The notes: generated from the sequence alone by a model not told the origin. Counted from the stretch's first letter, positions 8,188-16,600 are shown. The stretch: 26,104 nucleotides of DNA from Bacillota bacterium (GCA_023457875.1 JAEXBC010000455.1:1-26104), one strand, 5' to 3'. Made by a program: numbers and translations.

Positions 8188-9189
8188 ATGAAAAAGTTAA
8201 TTACTTTAGTTTTGGCATTGGCAATGGTATTCTCACTTGCGGCTTGTAGTCAAAATGCAAATCAAGCTGCTTCAAACAACGCAAATGGAAATGCTTCATC
8301 AGGCGGAAGTGGAAAAATTACAGTAGGTGTTGTACAAACAAATGCCAATGAGTCAGACTGGCGTACTGCTAATACAAAATCTTTCAACGAGGCTTTTGGA
8401 AACGCAGGTTTTGAGCTTAAAATGGTTTTCGGGGAAGGTGACCACGCTAAACAAATTTCTCAGGCACAACAACTTATTCAAGAAGAAGTTGATTACCTTG
8501 TAGTGCTAGGACTTCAATCAGCAGGTTGGGAAGATGTAGCAAAGGCTGCTAAAGAAGCTGGAATTCCTTTTATTATGGCAGACCGTAAGCTTGAGCTATC
8601 TGAGGATCTTTATACTGCAATGGTATGTTCTGACTTCGAAGCAGAAGGTAATAAGGCTGTTGATTGGCTCAAGAAACAAAATCTTGGTAGCTACGAGATT
8701 GTTGTACTTGGTGGTGACACAGGTTCTTCAGCTCAGATTGGACGTTCTAAAGCGATTGAAGATGCTGCTAGTGCAAACGGCTGGAATATTGTATTCAACC
8801 AAAACATGAAGGGTTGGGACGAAACCCTTGCAAAACAAGCTGTTACTGAACTTATTGCAAGTGGAACTAAATTCAATGTAGTTTACGCTGAGAATGATAA
8901 TATGGCTCGTGGTGCTTGTAATGCTATGGATGCTGCTGGTATTACATATGGTAAAAATGGCGATGTAAAGGTGATCGCTTTTGATGCAAATAAATGGGCA
9001 CTTGAATTAGTACTTCAAGGTAAATTTAACCTTGATGTAGAGTGTAATCCTCTTCATGGTCCTCGTATTGTTAAACTTATTAATCAACTTGAGGCTAACG
9101 AATTAGTTGACAAGAATGCTTATGTTGATGAGGAAGTGTTTGACTGCGACACAATTACAGAAGACATCGTTAAGGCACGTGCTTATTAA
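8188..9189 (+). CDS. Sugar ABC transporter substrate-binding lipoprotein (YtfQ-related)
   Basis: This is the extracytoplasmic receptor for the importer encoded immediately downstream. A lipoprotein signal peptide ends at the lipobox LAAC (Cys20), followed by an Asn/Ala/Ser/Gly-rich linker and a Peripla_BP_4 domain. It shares ESDWRTANTKS, AKEAGIP and SSAQIGR with the anchored protein encoded upstream, so the two are paralogues. It is more diverged from E. coli YtfQ (for example VLGLQSAGWEDV instead of IAPV-x-x-TGW, and MADRKLEL instead of VDRMID), so its ligand may differ. Its codons favour GGT, GCT and CTT more than the neighbours do, suggesting high expression. Hairpins follow the gene. The ligand is inferred from family only. 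Confidence 0.92.
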   Translation: MKKLITLVLALAMVFSLAACSQNANQAASNNANGNASSGGSGKITVGVVQTNANESDWRTANTKSFNEAFGNAGFELKMVFGEGDHAKQISQAQQLIQEEVDYLVVLGLQSAGWEDVAKAAKEAGIPFIMADRKLELSEDLYTAMVCSDFEAEGNKAVDWLKKQNLGSYEIVVLGGDTGSSAQIGRSKAIEDAASANGWNIVFNQNMKGWDETLAKQAVTELIASGTKFNVVYAENDNMARGACNAMDAAGITYGKNGDVKVIAFDANKWALELVLQGKFNLDVECNPLHGPRIVKLINQLEANELVDKNAYVDEEVFDCDTITEDIVKARAY

Positions 9190-9190
9190 T

Positions 9191-9214
9191 AAAGTAGTGA
9201 TGTAAGACTACTTT
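9191..9214 (+). promoter_or_regulatory. Intercistronic hairpin directly after the binding-protein stop
   Basis: AAAGTAGT (9191-9198) pairs perfectly with ACTACTTT (9207-9214) around an 8-base loop, one base after the stop codon. Only a weak T-rich tract follows. It could be an mRNA 3'-end stabiliser or a partial terminator, letting the binding protein be made in excess. Confidence 0.55.
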
Positions 9215-9274
9215 CAGTTATTTTAATGAAAATTTAGTGATTTAATTAGGAAATAGGATAAGCCATTATTTAAT

Positions 9275-9325
9275 ATGCGCGGCGTCAAGTATGTGATATT
9301 GTTCGCAGATACTAGCACCGCGCAT
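9275..9325 (+). promoter_or_regulatory. GC-rich intercistronic stem-loop before the ATPase gene
   Basis: ATGCGCGG (9275-9282) pairs perfectly with CCGCGCAT (9318-9325). Inside it AGTAT (9288-9292) pairs with ATACT (9309-9313). It is the most GC-rich block of its surroundings and ends 45 bases before the ATPase ATG. No T-run follows, so it is more likely an RNA-stability or translation-control element than a terminator. Confidence 0.6.
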
Positions 9326-9370
9326 TTCTTTAATCTATTGTGTCTGAAGGGAGGCCTCGGTATTAATACT

Positions 9371-10897
9371 ATGAAGGATACAGTACTTACAATGAAGGGT
9401 ATTTATAAAAGTTTTTCCGGTGTTAGCGCCTTACAAGACGTGAGCTTTACTTTACGTGAAGGTGAAATTCACGCGCTTATGGGTGAAAATGGTGCTGGAA
9501 AGTCCACCTTAATTAAGGTTTTAACAGGAGTATATACAAAGGATGCTGGTGAAATCTGTATTAAGGGAATGGACAAACCAGTTCATATTAAGTCACCACA
9601 GGAGGCTCAAAAGTTAGGGATTAGTACGGTGTATCAAGAAATCACACTGTGTCCTAACTTGACGGTTGCCGAAAATTTATTTATTGGTAGAACCAATGAG
9701 GTACTTGTAGATTGGAAGAAGAGAAACAAAAGAGCAGAAAGCATTCTTAGTAGTCTTCAAATACCAGTCAAACCAACCCAGCAGTTATCGAACTGCTCCA
9801 TTGCGGTTCAACAAATGGTAGCTATTGCCCGTGCCATTGATATGGAATGTAAGGTGTTGATACTTGATGAGCCTACATCATCCCTTGATGAGCAAGAGGT
9901 TGCTAGGTTATTCAAAATGATGCGTGAGTTAAAAAGCCGAGGAGTAGGGATTATATTTGTTACCCATTTCCTTGATCAGGTATATGAATTATGTGATAAA
10001 ATTACAGTTTTACGTAATGGGGAGTTTGTAGGAGAGTATGAGATTAAGGATTTACCAAGGGTAGAGCTTGTTGCCAAAATGATGGGCAAGGAACTTGGTG
10101 ATTTAGCAGAAATACATAATGAAGCACAGCTTACTACAGATGAGGAGAAAGAGGCCATCATCGAAACAGAGGGACTATCTAGCACCTCTGGAATCAAACC
10201 GTTTAATTTCACTGCCCACAAGGGGGAGGTGACGGGCTTTGCAGGACTACTTGGCTCTGGTCGTAGCGAGTGTATGCGTGCTATCTTTGGTGCTGATAAA
10301 GTGACAAAAGGTACCTTGAAAATTAAGGGAGAGAATGTCAATATCACTTCTCCCGTAAAGGCCATGAAAAAAGGTGTTGGCTATCTTTCAGAGGATCGTA
10401 AGCGTGACGGAATCATTGGCGACTTATCCGTTCGTGATAATATAATACTGGCACTGCAGGTTATGAGGGGCTTTTTCAAACCCTTCACTAAGGCAGAGGC
10501 TCAGGCTTTTGCAGATGAATATATTAGCTTATTAGGTATAAAAACTGCTTCCGCAGATACCCCCATCAATTTGCTTTCTGGGGGGAATCAGCAAAAAGTA
10601 ATTCTTGCCCGTTGGCTGCTTACTCATCCAGATTATCTGATTCTTGATGAGCCCACACGAGGCATTGACATTGGCACAAAGGTAGAAATCCAAAAGCTCG
10701 TGTTAAAGCTAGCTAGTGAAGGGATGAGTATTACCTTTATTTCATCTGAAATTGAGGAAATGCTACGTACTTGCTCTAGATTGATTATTATGCGAGATTT
10801 GTATGTAGTTGGAGAATTAAAGGGTGAAGATATGACTCAAGATAAAATCATGTACACTATTGCAGGGGGGGTAAGCCAAAATGACAAAAACGAGTAA
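9371..10897 (+). CDS. Sugar ABC transporter ATP-binding protein (YtfR/MglA/RbsA-like, two ABC domains)
   Basis: This is the energising subunit of the sugar importer. The 508-residue product has two ABC domains. The first has Walker A GENGAGKST (38-46), a diverged signature (LSNCSIAVQQ) and Walker B VLILDEPTSSLDE. The second has the usual degenerate P-loop of this family (GLLGSGRSE), an intact LSGGNQQK signature and LILDEPTRGIDIG. The frame is open back to 9275, but that stretch is the intercistronic stem-loop and homology begins at MKDTVLTMKGIYKSF. The GGGAGG ribosome site (9349-9354) lies an unusual 16 bases before the ATG; an in-frame ATT at 9362 is better placed, so a non-ATG start is possible. 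The next gene overlaps its 3' end by 17 bases. Confidence 0.93.
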   Translation: MKDTVLTMKGIYKSFSGVSALQDVSFTLREGEIHALMGENGAGKSTLIKVLTGVYTKDAGEICIKGMDKPVHIKSPQEAQKLGISTVYQEITLCPNLTVAENLFIGRTNEVLVDWKKRNKRAESILSSLQIPVKPTQQLSNCSIAVQQMVAIARAIDMECKVLILDEPTSSLDEQEVARLFKMMRELKSRGVGIIFVTHFLDQVYELCDKITVLRNGEFVGEYEIKDLPRVELVAKMMGKELGDLAEIHNEAQLTTDEEKEAIIETEGLSSTSGIKPFNFTAHKGEVTGFAGLLGSGRSECMRAIFGADKVTKGTLKIKGENVNITSPVKAMKKGVGYLSEDRKRDGIIGDLSVRDNIILALQVMRGFFKPFTKAEAQAFADEYISLLGIKTASADTPINLLSGGNQQKVILARWLLTHPDYLILDEPTRGIDIGTKVEIQKLVLKLASEGMSITFISSEIEEMLRTCSRLIIMRDLYVVGELKGEDMTQDKIMYTIAGGVSQNDKNE

Positions 10898-11987
10898 CAA
10901 ACCTGAGAACAATCGTGAGGCATCGGTTATTAAAAACCTTGCGAGTCACAAATTGTTTATTCCCATCGCCTTTCTTGCATTTCTTTTGTTAATTAATATC
11001 TTTATCAATCCAAGCTTTCTAAAAATCTCGTTAGGTAAAGATAGCATGGGCAATCCTGTTTTGATCGGGAACTTAATTAATATACTTAACAACGCCACGG
11101 AGCTTGTTATTCTTGCCATTGGAATGACACTTGTTACAGCTTCCTCAAGAGGTCAGGATATCAGTGTAGGGGCTACTATAGCTATAGTCGGCGGTGTAGT
11201 AATGCGTATATTGTGTGGCAATGAAACACAGCCCACTGAGCTTCAGGCCCCTATCATCGTGGCGCTTTTACTTGGCTGTCTTGCTGGTATGGCTTGTGGG
11301 GCGTTTAATGGTATTCTTGTTTCAAAATTCAATATTCAGCCAATGGTAGCAACACTGATTCTCTTTACTGCAGGGCGTTCAATAGGTTCTGCGGCTATGG
11401 GTGGGCTTAAGCCTAAGGCAGCTGCTTCCTTTGGTTATTACGGCAACTTTATTCCGGGATTTCCTATTCCAACACCGATTATCGTTACGATTGTTTTTGT
11501 GGCAGTAACAGCGCTAATCCTCAAGAAAACCAACCTTGGCCTGTACACCCAAGCTGTAGGAATCAATGATAAATCTTCAAGGCTGAACGGCCTTAATCCA
11601 GAGCTTATTAAGTTCTTAACCTTTGTAATCTTGGGCTTTTGCGTGGGTATTGCTGGTTTTATTCAGTCAAGTAGGGTGCAGACGGTAAACCCATATACAA
11701 TCGTGCCTAGCATAGAAATGGACGTTATTTTGGCAGTTGCCCTTGGTGGTAATTCCCTTGGTGGTGGAAAATTCAATATGACAGGCTCCATTATTGGTGC
11801 CTATACCATTCAGACACTAACCTCCATGTTAACCACCCTGAACGTTAACACCAATGCCGTTCCAGTTTTCAAGGCAGTCATTATCATTGTGCTAGTAGCC
11901 ATCCAAACACCTAGTGTCAAAAATATCTTCAGCAAAAAAGTCGCTTATTCAACATTGACTCAAGGCGAAGGGAAGGAGTGTAGATAG
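10881..11987 (+). CDS. Sugar ABC transporter permease 1 (YtfT-like)
   Basis: This is an inner-membrane channel subunit of the BPD_transp_2 (ribose/galactofuranose) family, 368 residues. A short hydrophilic N-terminus is followed by about eight to ten hydrophobic helices. The family motif GxxDISVG appears as SSRGQDISVGATIAIVGG, with GAFNGILVSKFNIQPMVATL and the late EMDVILAVALGGNSLGGG loop. It starts inside the ATPase gene (17-base overlap), behind GGGGGG at about 10865-10870, so translation is coupled. It pairs with the next gene to form the transmembrane heterodimer. Confidence 0.92.
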   Translation: MTKTSNKPENNREASVIKNLASHKLFIPIAFLAFLLLINIFINPSFLKISLGKDSMGNPVLIGNLINILNNATELVILAIGMTLVTASSRGQDISVGATIAIVGGVVMRILCGNETQPTELQAPIIVALLLGCLAGMACGAFNGILVSKFNIQPMVATLILFTAGRSIGSAAMGGLKPKAAASFGYYGNFIPGFPIPTPIIVTIVFVAVTALILKKTNLGLYTQAVGINDKSSRLNGLNPELIKFLTFVILGFCVGIAGFIQSSRVQTVNPYTIVPSIEMDVILAVALGGNSLGGGKFNMTGSIIGAYTIQTLTSMLTTLNVNTNAVPVFKAVIIIVLVAIQTPSVKNIFSKKVAYSTLTQGEGKECR

Positions 11988-11988
11988 T

Positions 11989-13056
11989 ATGTTATTCTTG
12001 ATTAAAACCCGAAGCTCCGATAACATCGAAGTGATTCAGGACCCTTTAAAACGTAAAGAGCCTCTGACAGATACAGTATTTTTATTAACCATTACGATTT
12101 CTCTATTTATAGCAATCTATGCTCTTTCCATTATTTTTCTTGGAGATAAAGGCTTTGCTAAGATTCAGATGTTCTTTAACCTTTTTAACGAAAATGCAGC
12201 ACTGATTGTCATTGCCTGTGGTCTTTCTATTGTTATGATAACAGGTAGTATTGATATTTCGGTAGGTGGCTCCACAGCCCTCATTTGTACATCTTGTATA
12301 GTCTGTCTTAACAACTATGGTTTCAACTTCTATACAGCCCTTGGCCTTGCCCTATTGATAGGTCTTACCTTTGGAGCTGTTCAAGGATTTCTTGTTGCCT
12401 ATCTTGAGATGCAGCCCTTTATCGTTACACTTGCCGGAATGTTCTTGGGCAGAGGGCTAGTTGCCCTGATAGAGGTTAATCAAATACAGGTTGATAACCC
12501 TGGCTTTGAGATGTTATCAGGTTCACGAATACAAATCCCCTTTTTAGGTGATATCAATAACAAGGGTATGTTCATTCAATCAAAGCTTGAATATGGTGTA
12601 ATCGTAGCCATTATCATCGTATTTTTAGTATTCTTCTTGCTCAAGAAGACAAAACTTGGACGAAACTTTTACGCTGTGGGCGGAAACGTACAAAGCGCTT
12701 TAATGCTTGGCATTAATGTAAAACGAACAAGGTTCTATGCCCACTTGCTTTGTGGCTTGCTTGCCGGTATCGGCGGCTTTCTTTACCTGTTCCATACACG
12801 CTCTGGCTCAGTTCAGCAGGCAACGGGTCTTGAAATGGACGCAATTGCTGCTTCCATCATTGGTGGAACACTGCTCACTGGAGGCGTGGGGAATATCTTT
12901 GGTACTTTATTCGGCGTATTAACAAGCGGAATAGTGCTACTTGTGGTTACCGCAATAGGTAGTCAAGACCCCTGGTGGCCACAGATTACGCGTGCAGCCA
13001 TGCTCTGCTTCTTTATCGTACTTCAGAGTGTTATTTGCTCTAGAAAGAAGAGTTAG
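11989..13056 (+). CDS. Sugar ABC transporter permease 2 (YjfF-like)
   Basis: This is the second BPD_transp_2 permease, 355 residues. It shows the same landmarks as its neighbour: TGSIDISVGGSTALI, GFLVAYLEMQPFIVTLAGMFLGRG and EMDAIAASIIGGTLLTGGVGN. It begins two bases after the preceding stop codon, with AAGGAG about 10 bases upstream, and is the last gene of the operon before a strong terminator. A heterodimer of two such permeases with one fused ATPase is the arrangement of E. coli ytfT-yjfF. Single-permease ribose and galactose systems lack the second gene, which supports the galactofuranose-type assignment. Confidence 0.92.
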   Translation: MLFLIKTRSSDNIEVIQDPLKRKEPLTDTVFLLTITISLFIAIYALSIIFLGDKGFAKIQMFFNLFNENAALIVIACGLSIVMITGSIDISVGGSTALICTSCIVCLNNYGFNFYTALGLALLIGLTFGAVQGFLVAYLEMQPFIVTLAGMFLGRGLVALIEVNQIQVDNPGFEMLSGSRIQIPFLGDINNKGMFIQSKLEYGVIVAIIIVFLVFFLLKKTKLGRNFYAVGGNVQSALMLGINVKRTRFYAHLLCGLLAGIGGFLYLFHTRSGSVQQATGLEMDAIAASIIGGTLLTGGVGNIFGTLFGVLTSGIVLLVVTAIGSQDPWWPQITRAAMLCFFIVLQSVICSRKKS

Positions 13057-13093
13057 CACAATTAAATAGCCATTCACCCCCTTTATATAATTT

Positions 13094-13145
13094 AAAAAAG
13101 GAAAGAAAATTATCCCCCACAGATAAATTTCTTTCCTTTTTTGAT
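13094..13145 (+). terminator. Strong Rho-independent terminator of the sugar-transport operon
   Basis: A 15-base arm (13094-13108, A6GGAAAGAAA) pairs perfectly with 13128-13142 (TTTCTTTCCT6). The arms are A/T-rich outside, so it can also terminate in the opposite direction. Confidence 0.88.
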
Positions 13146-13345
13146 TTGTGTCTATATATGTGTGCTAATATTTATAGTAAGAACCATAAAAAGGCTGAAA
13201 AGGTATGAATGTTATTGTACAATTATAGATATTATTAAAATCTTGACGAGAGAAATGTTTTTGCCAGTAAGTTCTTGTTGGTAAAATATAATTTAAATCT
13301 TTGCACATTTTTTGGGGGATAAAGTTGTTGTAAATAGGGGAGTTG

Positions 13346-13861
13346 ATGGTGTTTATGAAGTTAAAATGTGTAGCAATCATATTGATAGTACTAATTGGAG
13401 GAGTGGGTGGATACGGCAGCTATTTGAATCAAAGCAATCTCGTAATGGAGGATGAGGCTAAGTCTAATATAAGTAATTACAAACAAGACTTGCAGTGGAG
13501 AGTTGAATCTGTATTGGACTTAGATAACGTTGTTAAAAGTTATTTGTACCTTTATAGTGAAGCAAATCCACAAGTAGAGGTGGAACTAGAATATATTATA
13601 GGAGATGTATCGAGCCTTGAGGCATATCCCCAGAGGTATCCACAAGATGGTATGATACCTATTAGTAGTTGGTATGGTGGTGCAGGAGTAGAGGTTGTGT
13701 TAAGAGAAATCGATTCTAATACCATTGCTGTAATGGCTAAAGGGATTGGGGATGGCATATCCTACAGTAGCGATTGGGCGGAATACGAAAAATGGTATGA
13801 GATAAAAATCAAGTATAACTCAGCTGGGGCAATAGAAGCATTAGAATTAATACATCTGTAG
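13346..13861 (+). CDS. Small membrane-anchored or secreted protein of unknown function
   Basis: I do not recognise this 171-residue protein. It begins with a hydrophobic helix (LKCVAIILIVLIGGVGGYGSYL) that looks like a signal anchor or an uncleaved signal peptide; there is no lipobox. The rest is extracytoplasmic, acidic, rich in Tyr and Ser, and has no cysteines beyond the one in the helix. The strand-rich C-terminal half (AVMAKGIGDGISYSSDWAEYEKWYEIKIKY) suggests a compact beta domain. The start is uncertain: TTG 13343, ATG 13346, GTG 13349 and ATG 13355 are all in frame after AGGGGAG (13336-13342). The next gene, also exported, follows in the same direction after 99 bases. Confidence 0.65.
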   Translation: MVFMKLKCVAIILIVLIGGVGGYGSYLNQSNLVMEDEAKSNISNYKQDLQWRVESVLDLDNVVKSYLYLYSEANPQVEVELEYIIGDVSSLEAYPQRYPQDGMIPISSWYGGAGVEVVLREIDSNTIAVMAKGIGDGISYSSDWAEYEKWYEIKIKYNSAGAIEALELIHL

Positions 13862-13960
13862 TGACGTTGTAACGTTTTTTTATAATGAAATGTGGAACAA
13901 ATTATTTTTACTTGCGTCTAACTCTATATAGCAACATGAAAACTAAGGAGGATTGATTTT

Positions 13961-14938
13961 ATGAGAATAAAAAAATGGCTAAGTGTGGGTATAATAGGGG
14001 TGTCAGGTATGAGTTTAATGGTTCCTGCATTTACACAGGTAAATGAACCAGCGGTTTCAATAGAAAATAAAAAAATGGGTCCTAGTAGCACTAAAGCAAA
14101 CCACTGGGCAAATCATTATATTGACCAGTTATCAAAAAACTATGATGTAACGCCAATATTTAAGAATAAAGGACTTAATGATGCCATCAAAGCGGAGGAT
14201 TTGCAAAGTCTTGTTAGGGTAGTAATAGATGAAACCTATGAGGTAAGTTCAGATGTGACCACTAGAGAAGTAGCAGTTTATGAACTGACCCAATTATGGG
14301 CAAAGAAGACCAATCAAGAACTAGAAACGCTACCAGTAATTAGAATGCTCATCTATTCAGATACAGAGCAAATCGATTCAAAGTATAACCATGGAATCAT
14401 AGTGGCATATATGAAAAAAATAGCAAAGGGCAACGCAGAAGGCATATTTGCTCCAAAGGCAAAGCTGACATATGGGCAGCTAGCTGCCTTAGTCTATAAT
14501 ACTGATCAAGCCATCAAAGAGGAGTTAAGGGTTAGCGAAGAGCCTGTTATGAAGGAGGGCTTTGAAACAAGAGGGGACTATAAGCTAGAAGAGGATAAGG
14601 TAGTCTTTGATTTTGAGCTAGTGAGTCATTATGAGCAGGCAAAAGAAGTGAACTTCTCTTCTGGACAACAGTTTGAAATTAGCGTGACTAATGAAGCAGG
14701 AGAAGAGGTTTATAGGTACTCAGATGATAAATTTTTTACTGAGGCGCTTATTTCAAAGGTAATTCAGCAAGGTGAAACCATCAAATGGCAAGATGAATGG
14801 CAGATGACCAATAAAAAAGGCGAAAAATTAACGAGCGGTAAATATAAGGCACAAATTAAGATCCTGCTTCTACAAGAAGACGGGAAAGAAGCAATTGAAG
14901 AAAATCAGTTAACAACAGATATAGATTTCCAGCTGTAA
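13961..14938 (+). CDS. Secreted protein with S-layer-homology region and C-terminal BsuPI domain
   Basis: The 325-residue product has a signal peptide (KK start, hydrophobic 7-21, likely cleavage near VPAFTQ). SLH-like segments follow: HWANHYIDQLSKNYDVTPIF (49-67), and about 130-180 with YSD, the 'Y-x-x-x-I-x-x-x-x-x-x-x-I-x-x-G' helix and GIFAPKAKLTYGQLAALVYN. SLH repeats bind pyruvylated wall polymers. Residues about 204-305 match the BsuPI fold (intracellular proteinase inhibitor-like): FEISVTNEAGEEVYRYSDDKFFTEAL, the GET-W turn and SGKYKAQI. The ribosome site AAGGAGG (13946-13952) is clear. I infer a wall-bound protein that may inhibit or bind another protein; no inhibitory activity can be seen directly. 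Confidence 0.75.
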   Translation: MRIKKWLSVGIIGVSGMSLMVPAFTQVNEPAVSIENKKMGPSSTKANHWANHYIDQLSKNYDVTPIFKNKGLNDAIKAEDLQSLVRVVIDETYEVSSDVTTREVAVYELTQLWAKKTNQELETLPVIRMLIYSDTEQIDSKYNHGIIVAYMKKIAKGNAEGIFAPKAKLTYGQLAALVYNTDQAIKEELRVSEEPVMKEGFETRGDYKLEEDKVVFDFELVSHYEQAKEVNFSSGQQFEISVTNEAGEEVYRYSDDKFFTEALISKVIQQGETIKWQDEWQMTNKKGEKLTSGKYKAQIKILLLQEDGKEAIEENQLTTDIDFQL

Positions 14939-14976
14939 AAGTATACGAAAATACATCAAAACGGGTGGATACTCAA

Positions 14977-15005
14977 TTGACTCTATTAATCCCAATGCTT
15001 ATAAT
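14977..15005 (+). promoter_or_regulatory. Sigma-A promoter of the MATE gene
   Basis: TTGACT (14977-14982), a 17-base spacer, then TATAAT (15000-15005). Transcription would begin near 15012 and give a leader of about 30 bases. It is the best promoter match in the window. Confidence 0.82.
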
Positions 15006-15010
15006 AAGCA
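14996..15010. promoter_or_regulatory. Palindrome over the -10 box, candidate repressor operator
   Basis: TGCTTA (14996-15001), TAA, TAAGCA (15005-15010) form a perfect inverted repeat covering the -10 hexamer. A protein bound here would block RNA polymerase. Which regulator binds is unknown. Confidence 0.45.
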
Positions 15011-15040
15011 CAATGATGAGAAAAAAGGATTGGGGTTGAT

Positions 15041-16429
15041 ATGATGGCAAAAACTTATACGCAAGATATGACAAAAGGAAATCCTATGGTTCTGTTATTA
15101 AAATTTACGTGGCCAATGCTGATAGGTAATTTGTTTCAGCAATTATATAGTATGGTAGACACAATGGTTGTGGGACAATTTGTGGGTTCAAATGAGTTAG
15201 GCGCAGTGGGGTCTACGGGATCCATTTCCTTCTTGATTTTTTCCTTAAGCTTTGGGTTAGCAAATGGAATAGGGATTATTATTTCCCAGTTCTTTGGGGC
15301 AAATGAGCAGGATAAAGTTAAAAAAGCAATTGCCACCTCATTTTATGTAATGGGGATTAGCGCCATTCTTACAACGATTGTTGGGGTTTTGGCAGCAAGG
15401 CCTGTTATGGAGCTATTACTTTACAAGTCCCCTGAGCTTGTAGAGGATGCTGTTTTATATTTGCAGATAACATGCCTAGGAGCTCTAGCAATCGCTCTTT
15501 ATAATGGGGTTGCTTTTATTTTAAGAGGGCTAGGAGATTCTAAGACACCTTTAATTTTTTTGATAGCAGCTTGTTTTATGAATATTATTTTGGATCTTTT
15601 GTTTGTTATTGTTTTTGACATGGAAGTATTAGGGGTGGCACTGGCAACAGTGATTTCACAGGTGAGCGCAGCAGTAGGCTGTATCGCCTTTGCGTGGATT
15701 AAGGTGCCTGTATTTAGGATGCCCATTAAGGAATATGTGCCCGACAAGGGGATCTTTGTCCAAAGTATAAAGGTAGGTGTACCTGTTTCGCTACAAAGCT
15801 CTATGATTGCCATATCCTGTGTAGCATTACAAGGCGTCGTAAATGGTTTTGGTGCCACTATTATATCAGCCTTTACGGTGGTAAGCCGATTTGAACAGCT
15901 TGTTCAGCAGCCCTTTAATTCACTAGCTTCTGCTGTGTCCACTTATACAGGACAAAATATTGGCGCAGGCAATATCAAACGTGTTAAAGAAGGTTTTTGG
16001 GCAGCCACCACGCTAACTATAGCTTTTAGCCTATGTATGCTTCCTGTAGCTTGGTTTGGCGCGGATGTTATTATGCGCTTTTTCGTAAGCAAACCTGAGG
16101 TTATTCAGGAGGGAGCAAGAGGAATTAGAATCACTTGTTTCTTCTATTCCATCCTAGGGATGATTTATGTGGCTAGAAGCTTGTTAAATGGTTCAGGTGA
16201 TGTTAAGTTTGCCATGTACTCAGGTTTTATCGAGATAGTCGGCAGGGTTGGTTTTGCATATCTTTTAGCATTGATTCCTGGCTTTGGGGTGCTGTGCATA
16301 TGGTTTACATCAGGCTTAACCTGGTCACTTGCAGGTGCCTTCAGCTGTATTCGCTACGCATTAGGAGGCTGGAAAGAGAAGAGTATTGTAAAAAGGCCAC
16401 AAGAAGCTGTTATAGCACCGGAAAGTTAG
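15041..16429 (+). CDS. MATE family efflux transporter
   Basis: This is a multidrug and toxic-compound extrusion pump, normally driven by Na+ or H+, in the cytoplasmic membrane. Its 462 residues and about 12 hydrophobic helices match the family. The MatE landmarks are the first-helix WPMLIGNLFQQLYSMVDTMVVGQF, the repeat-end signatures ALYNGVAFILRGLGDSKTP and ARSLLNGSGD, and QNIGAGNIKRVKEG between the two halves. Two ATG codons stand at 15041 and 15044; AAGGA lies 11 bases before the first. It is a single-gene unit with its own promoter and a structured terminator downstream. It is a clear paralogue of the MATE protein at 18013-19362. The substrate cannot be told from sequence. Confidence 0.93.
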   Translation: MMAKTYTQDMTKGNPMVLLLKFTWPMLIGNLFQQLYSMVDTMVVGQFVGSNELGAVGSTGSISFLIFSLSFGLANGIGIIISQFFGANEQDKVKKAIATSFYVMGISAILTTIVGVLAARPVMELLLYKSPELVEDAVLYLQITCLGALAIALYNGVAFILRGLGDSKTPLIFLIAACFMNIILDLLFVIVFDMEVLGVALATVISQVSAAVGCIAFAWIKVPVFRMPIKEYVPDKGIFVQSIKVGVPVSLQSSMIAISCVALQGVVNGFGATIISAFTVVSRFEQLVQQPFNSLASAVSTYTGQNIGAGNIKRVKEGFWAATTLTIAFSLCMLPVAWFGADVIMRFFVSKPEVIQEGARGIRITCFFYSILGMIYVARSLLNGSGDVKFAMYSGFIEIVGRVGFAYLLALIPGFGVLCIWFTSGLTWSLAGAFSCIRYALGGWKEKSIVKRPQEAVIAPES

Positions 16430-16600
16430 AGAATCCATCATGGGATATGATGCATAATTATGAGTAGACTAGTAAGTATACCAATCTGTAGACAAAAGCT
16501 ATTCTTTCAATTCTCAGCAAATCAATAAATTAATTAATAAGCAAGTCATTAACGAATCAATTAAATTGCTAATAAATATTCTAACAAGTTAATTAAGTAA
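16430..16600. other. AT-rich gene-free stretch with degenerate short repeats
   Basis: I see no gene here. From about 16515 the sequence carries loosely repeated CAA(A/G)T and ATTAA words (for example AATAAGCAAGTCATTAA, then CAAGTTAATTAAG). This is low complexity rather than a defined array. Confidence 0.5.

Noticed and set aside
9275..9370. 32-residue N-terminal extension of the ABC ATPase
   Set aside because: The stretch is a palindromic stem-loop with no ribosome site before 9275, and ABC homology begins at 9371.
13864..13880. Terminator after the orphan exported gene (ACGTT-GT-AACGT, T-run)
   Set aside because: The loop is only two bases, so the hairpin cannot form as drawn.
16515..16600. 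Short repeats as a CRISPR or iteron array
   Set aside because: The units are not regular in length or spacing and the words are simple AT-rich sequence.
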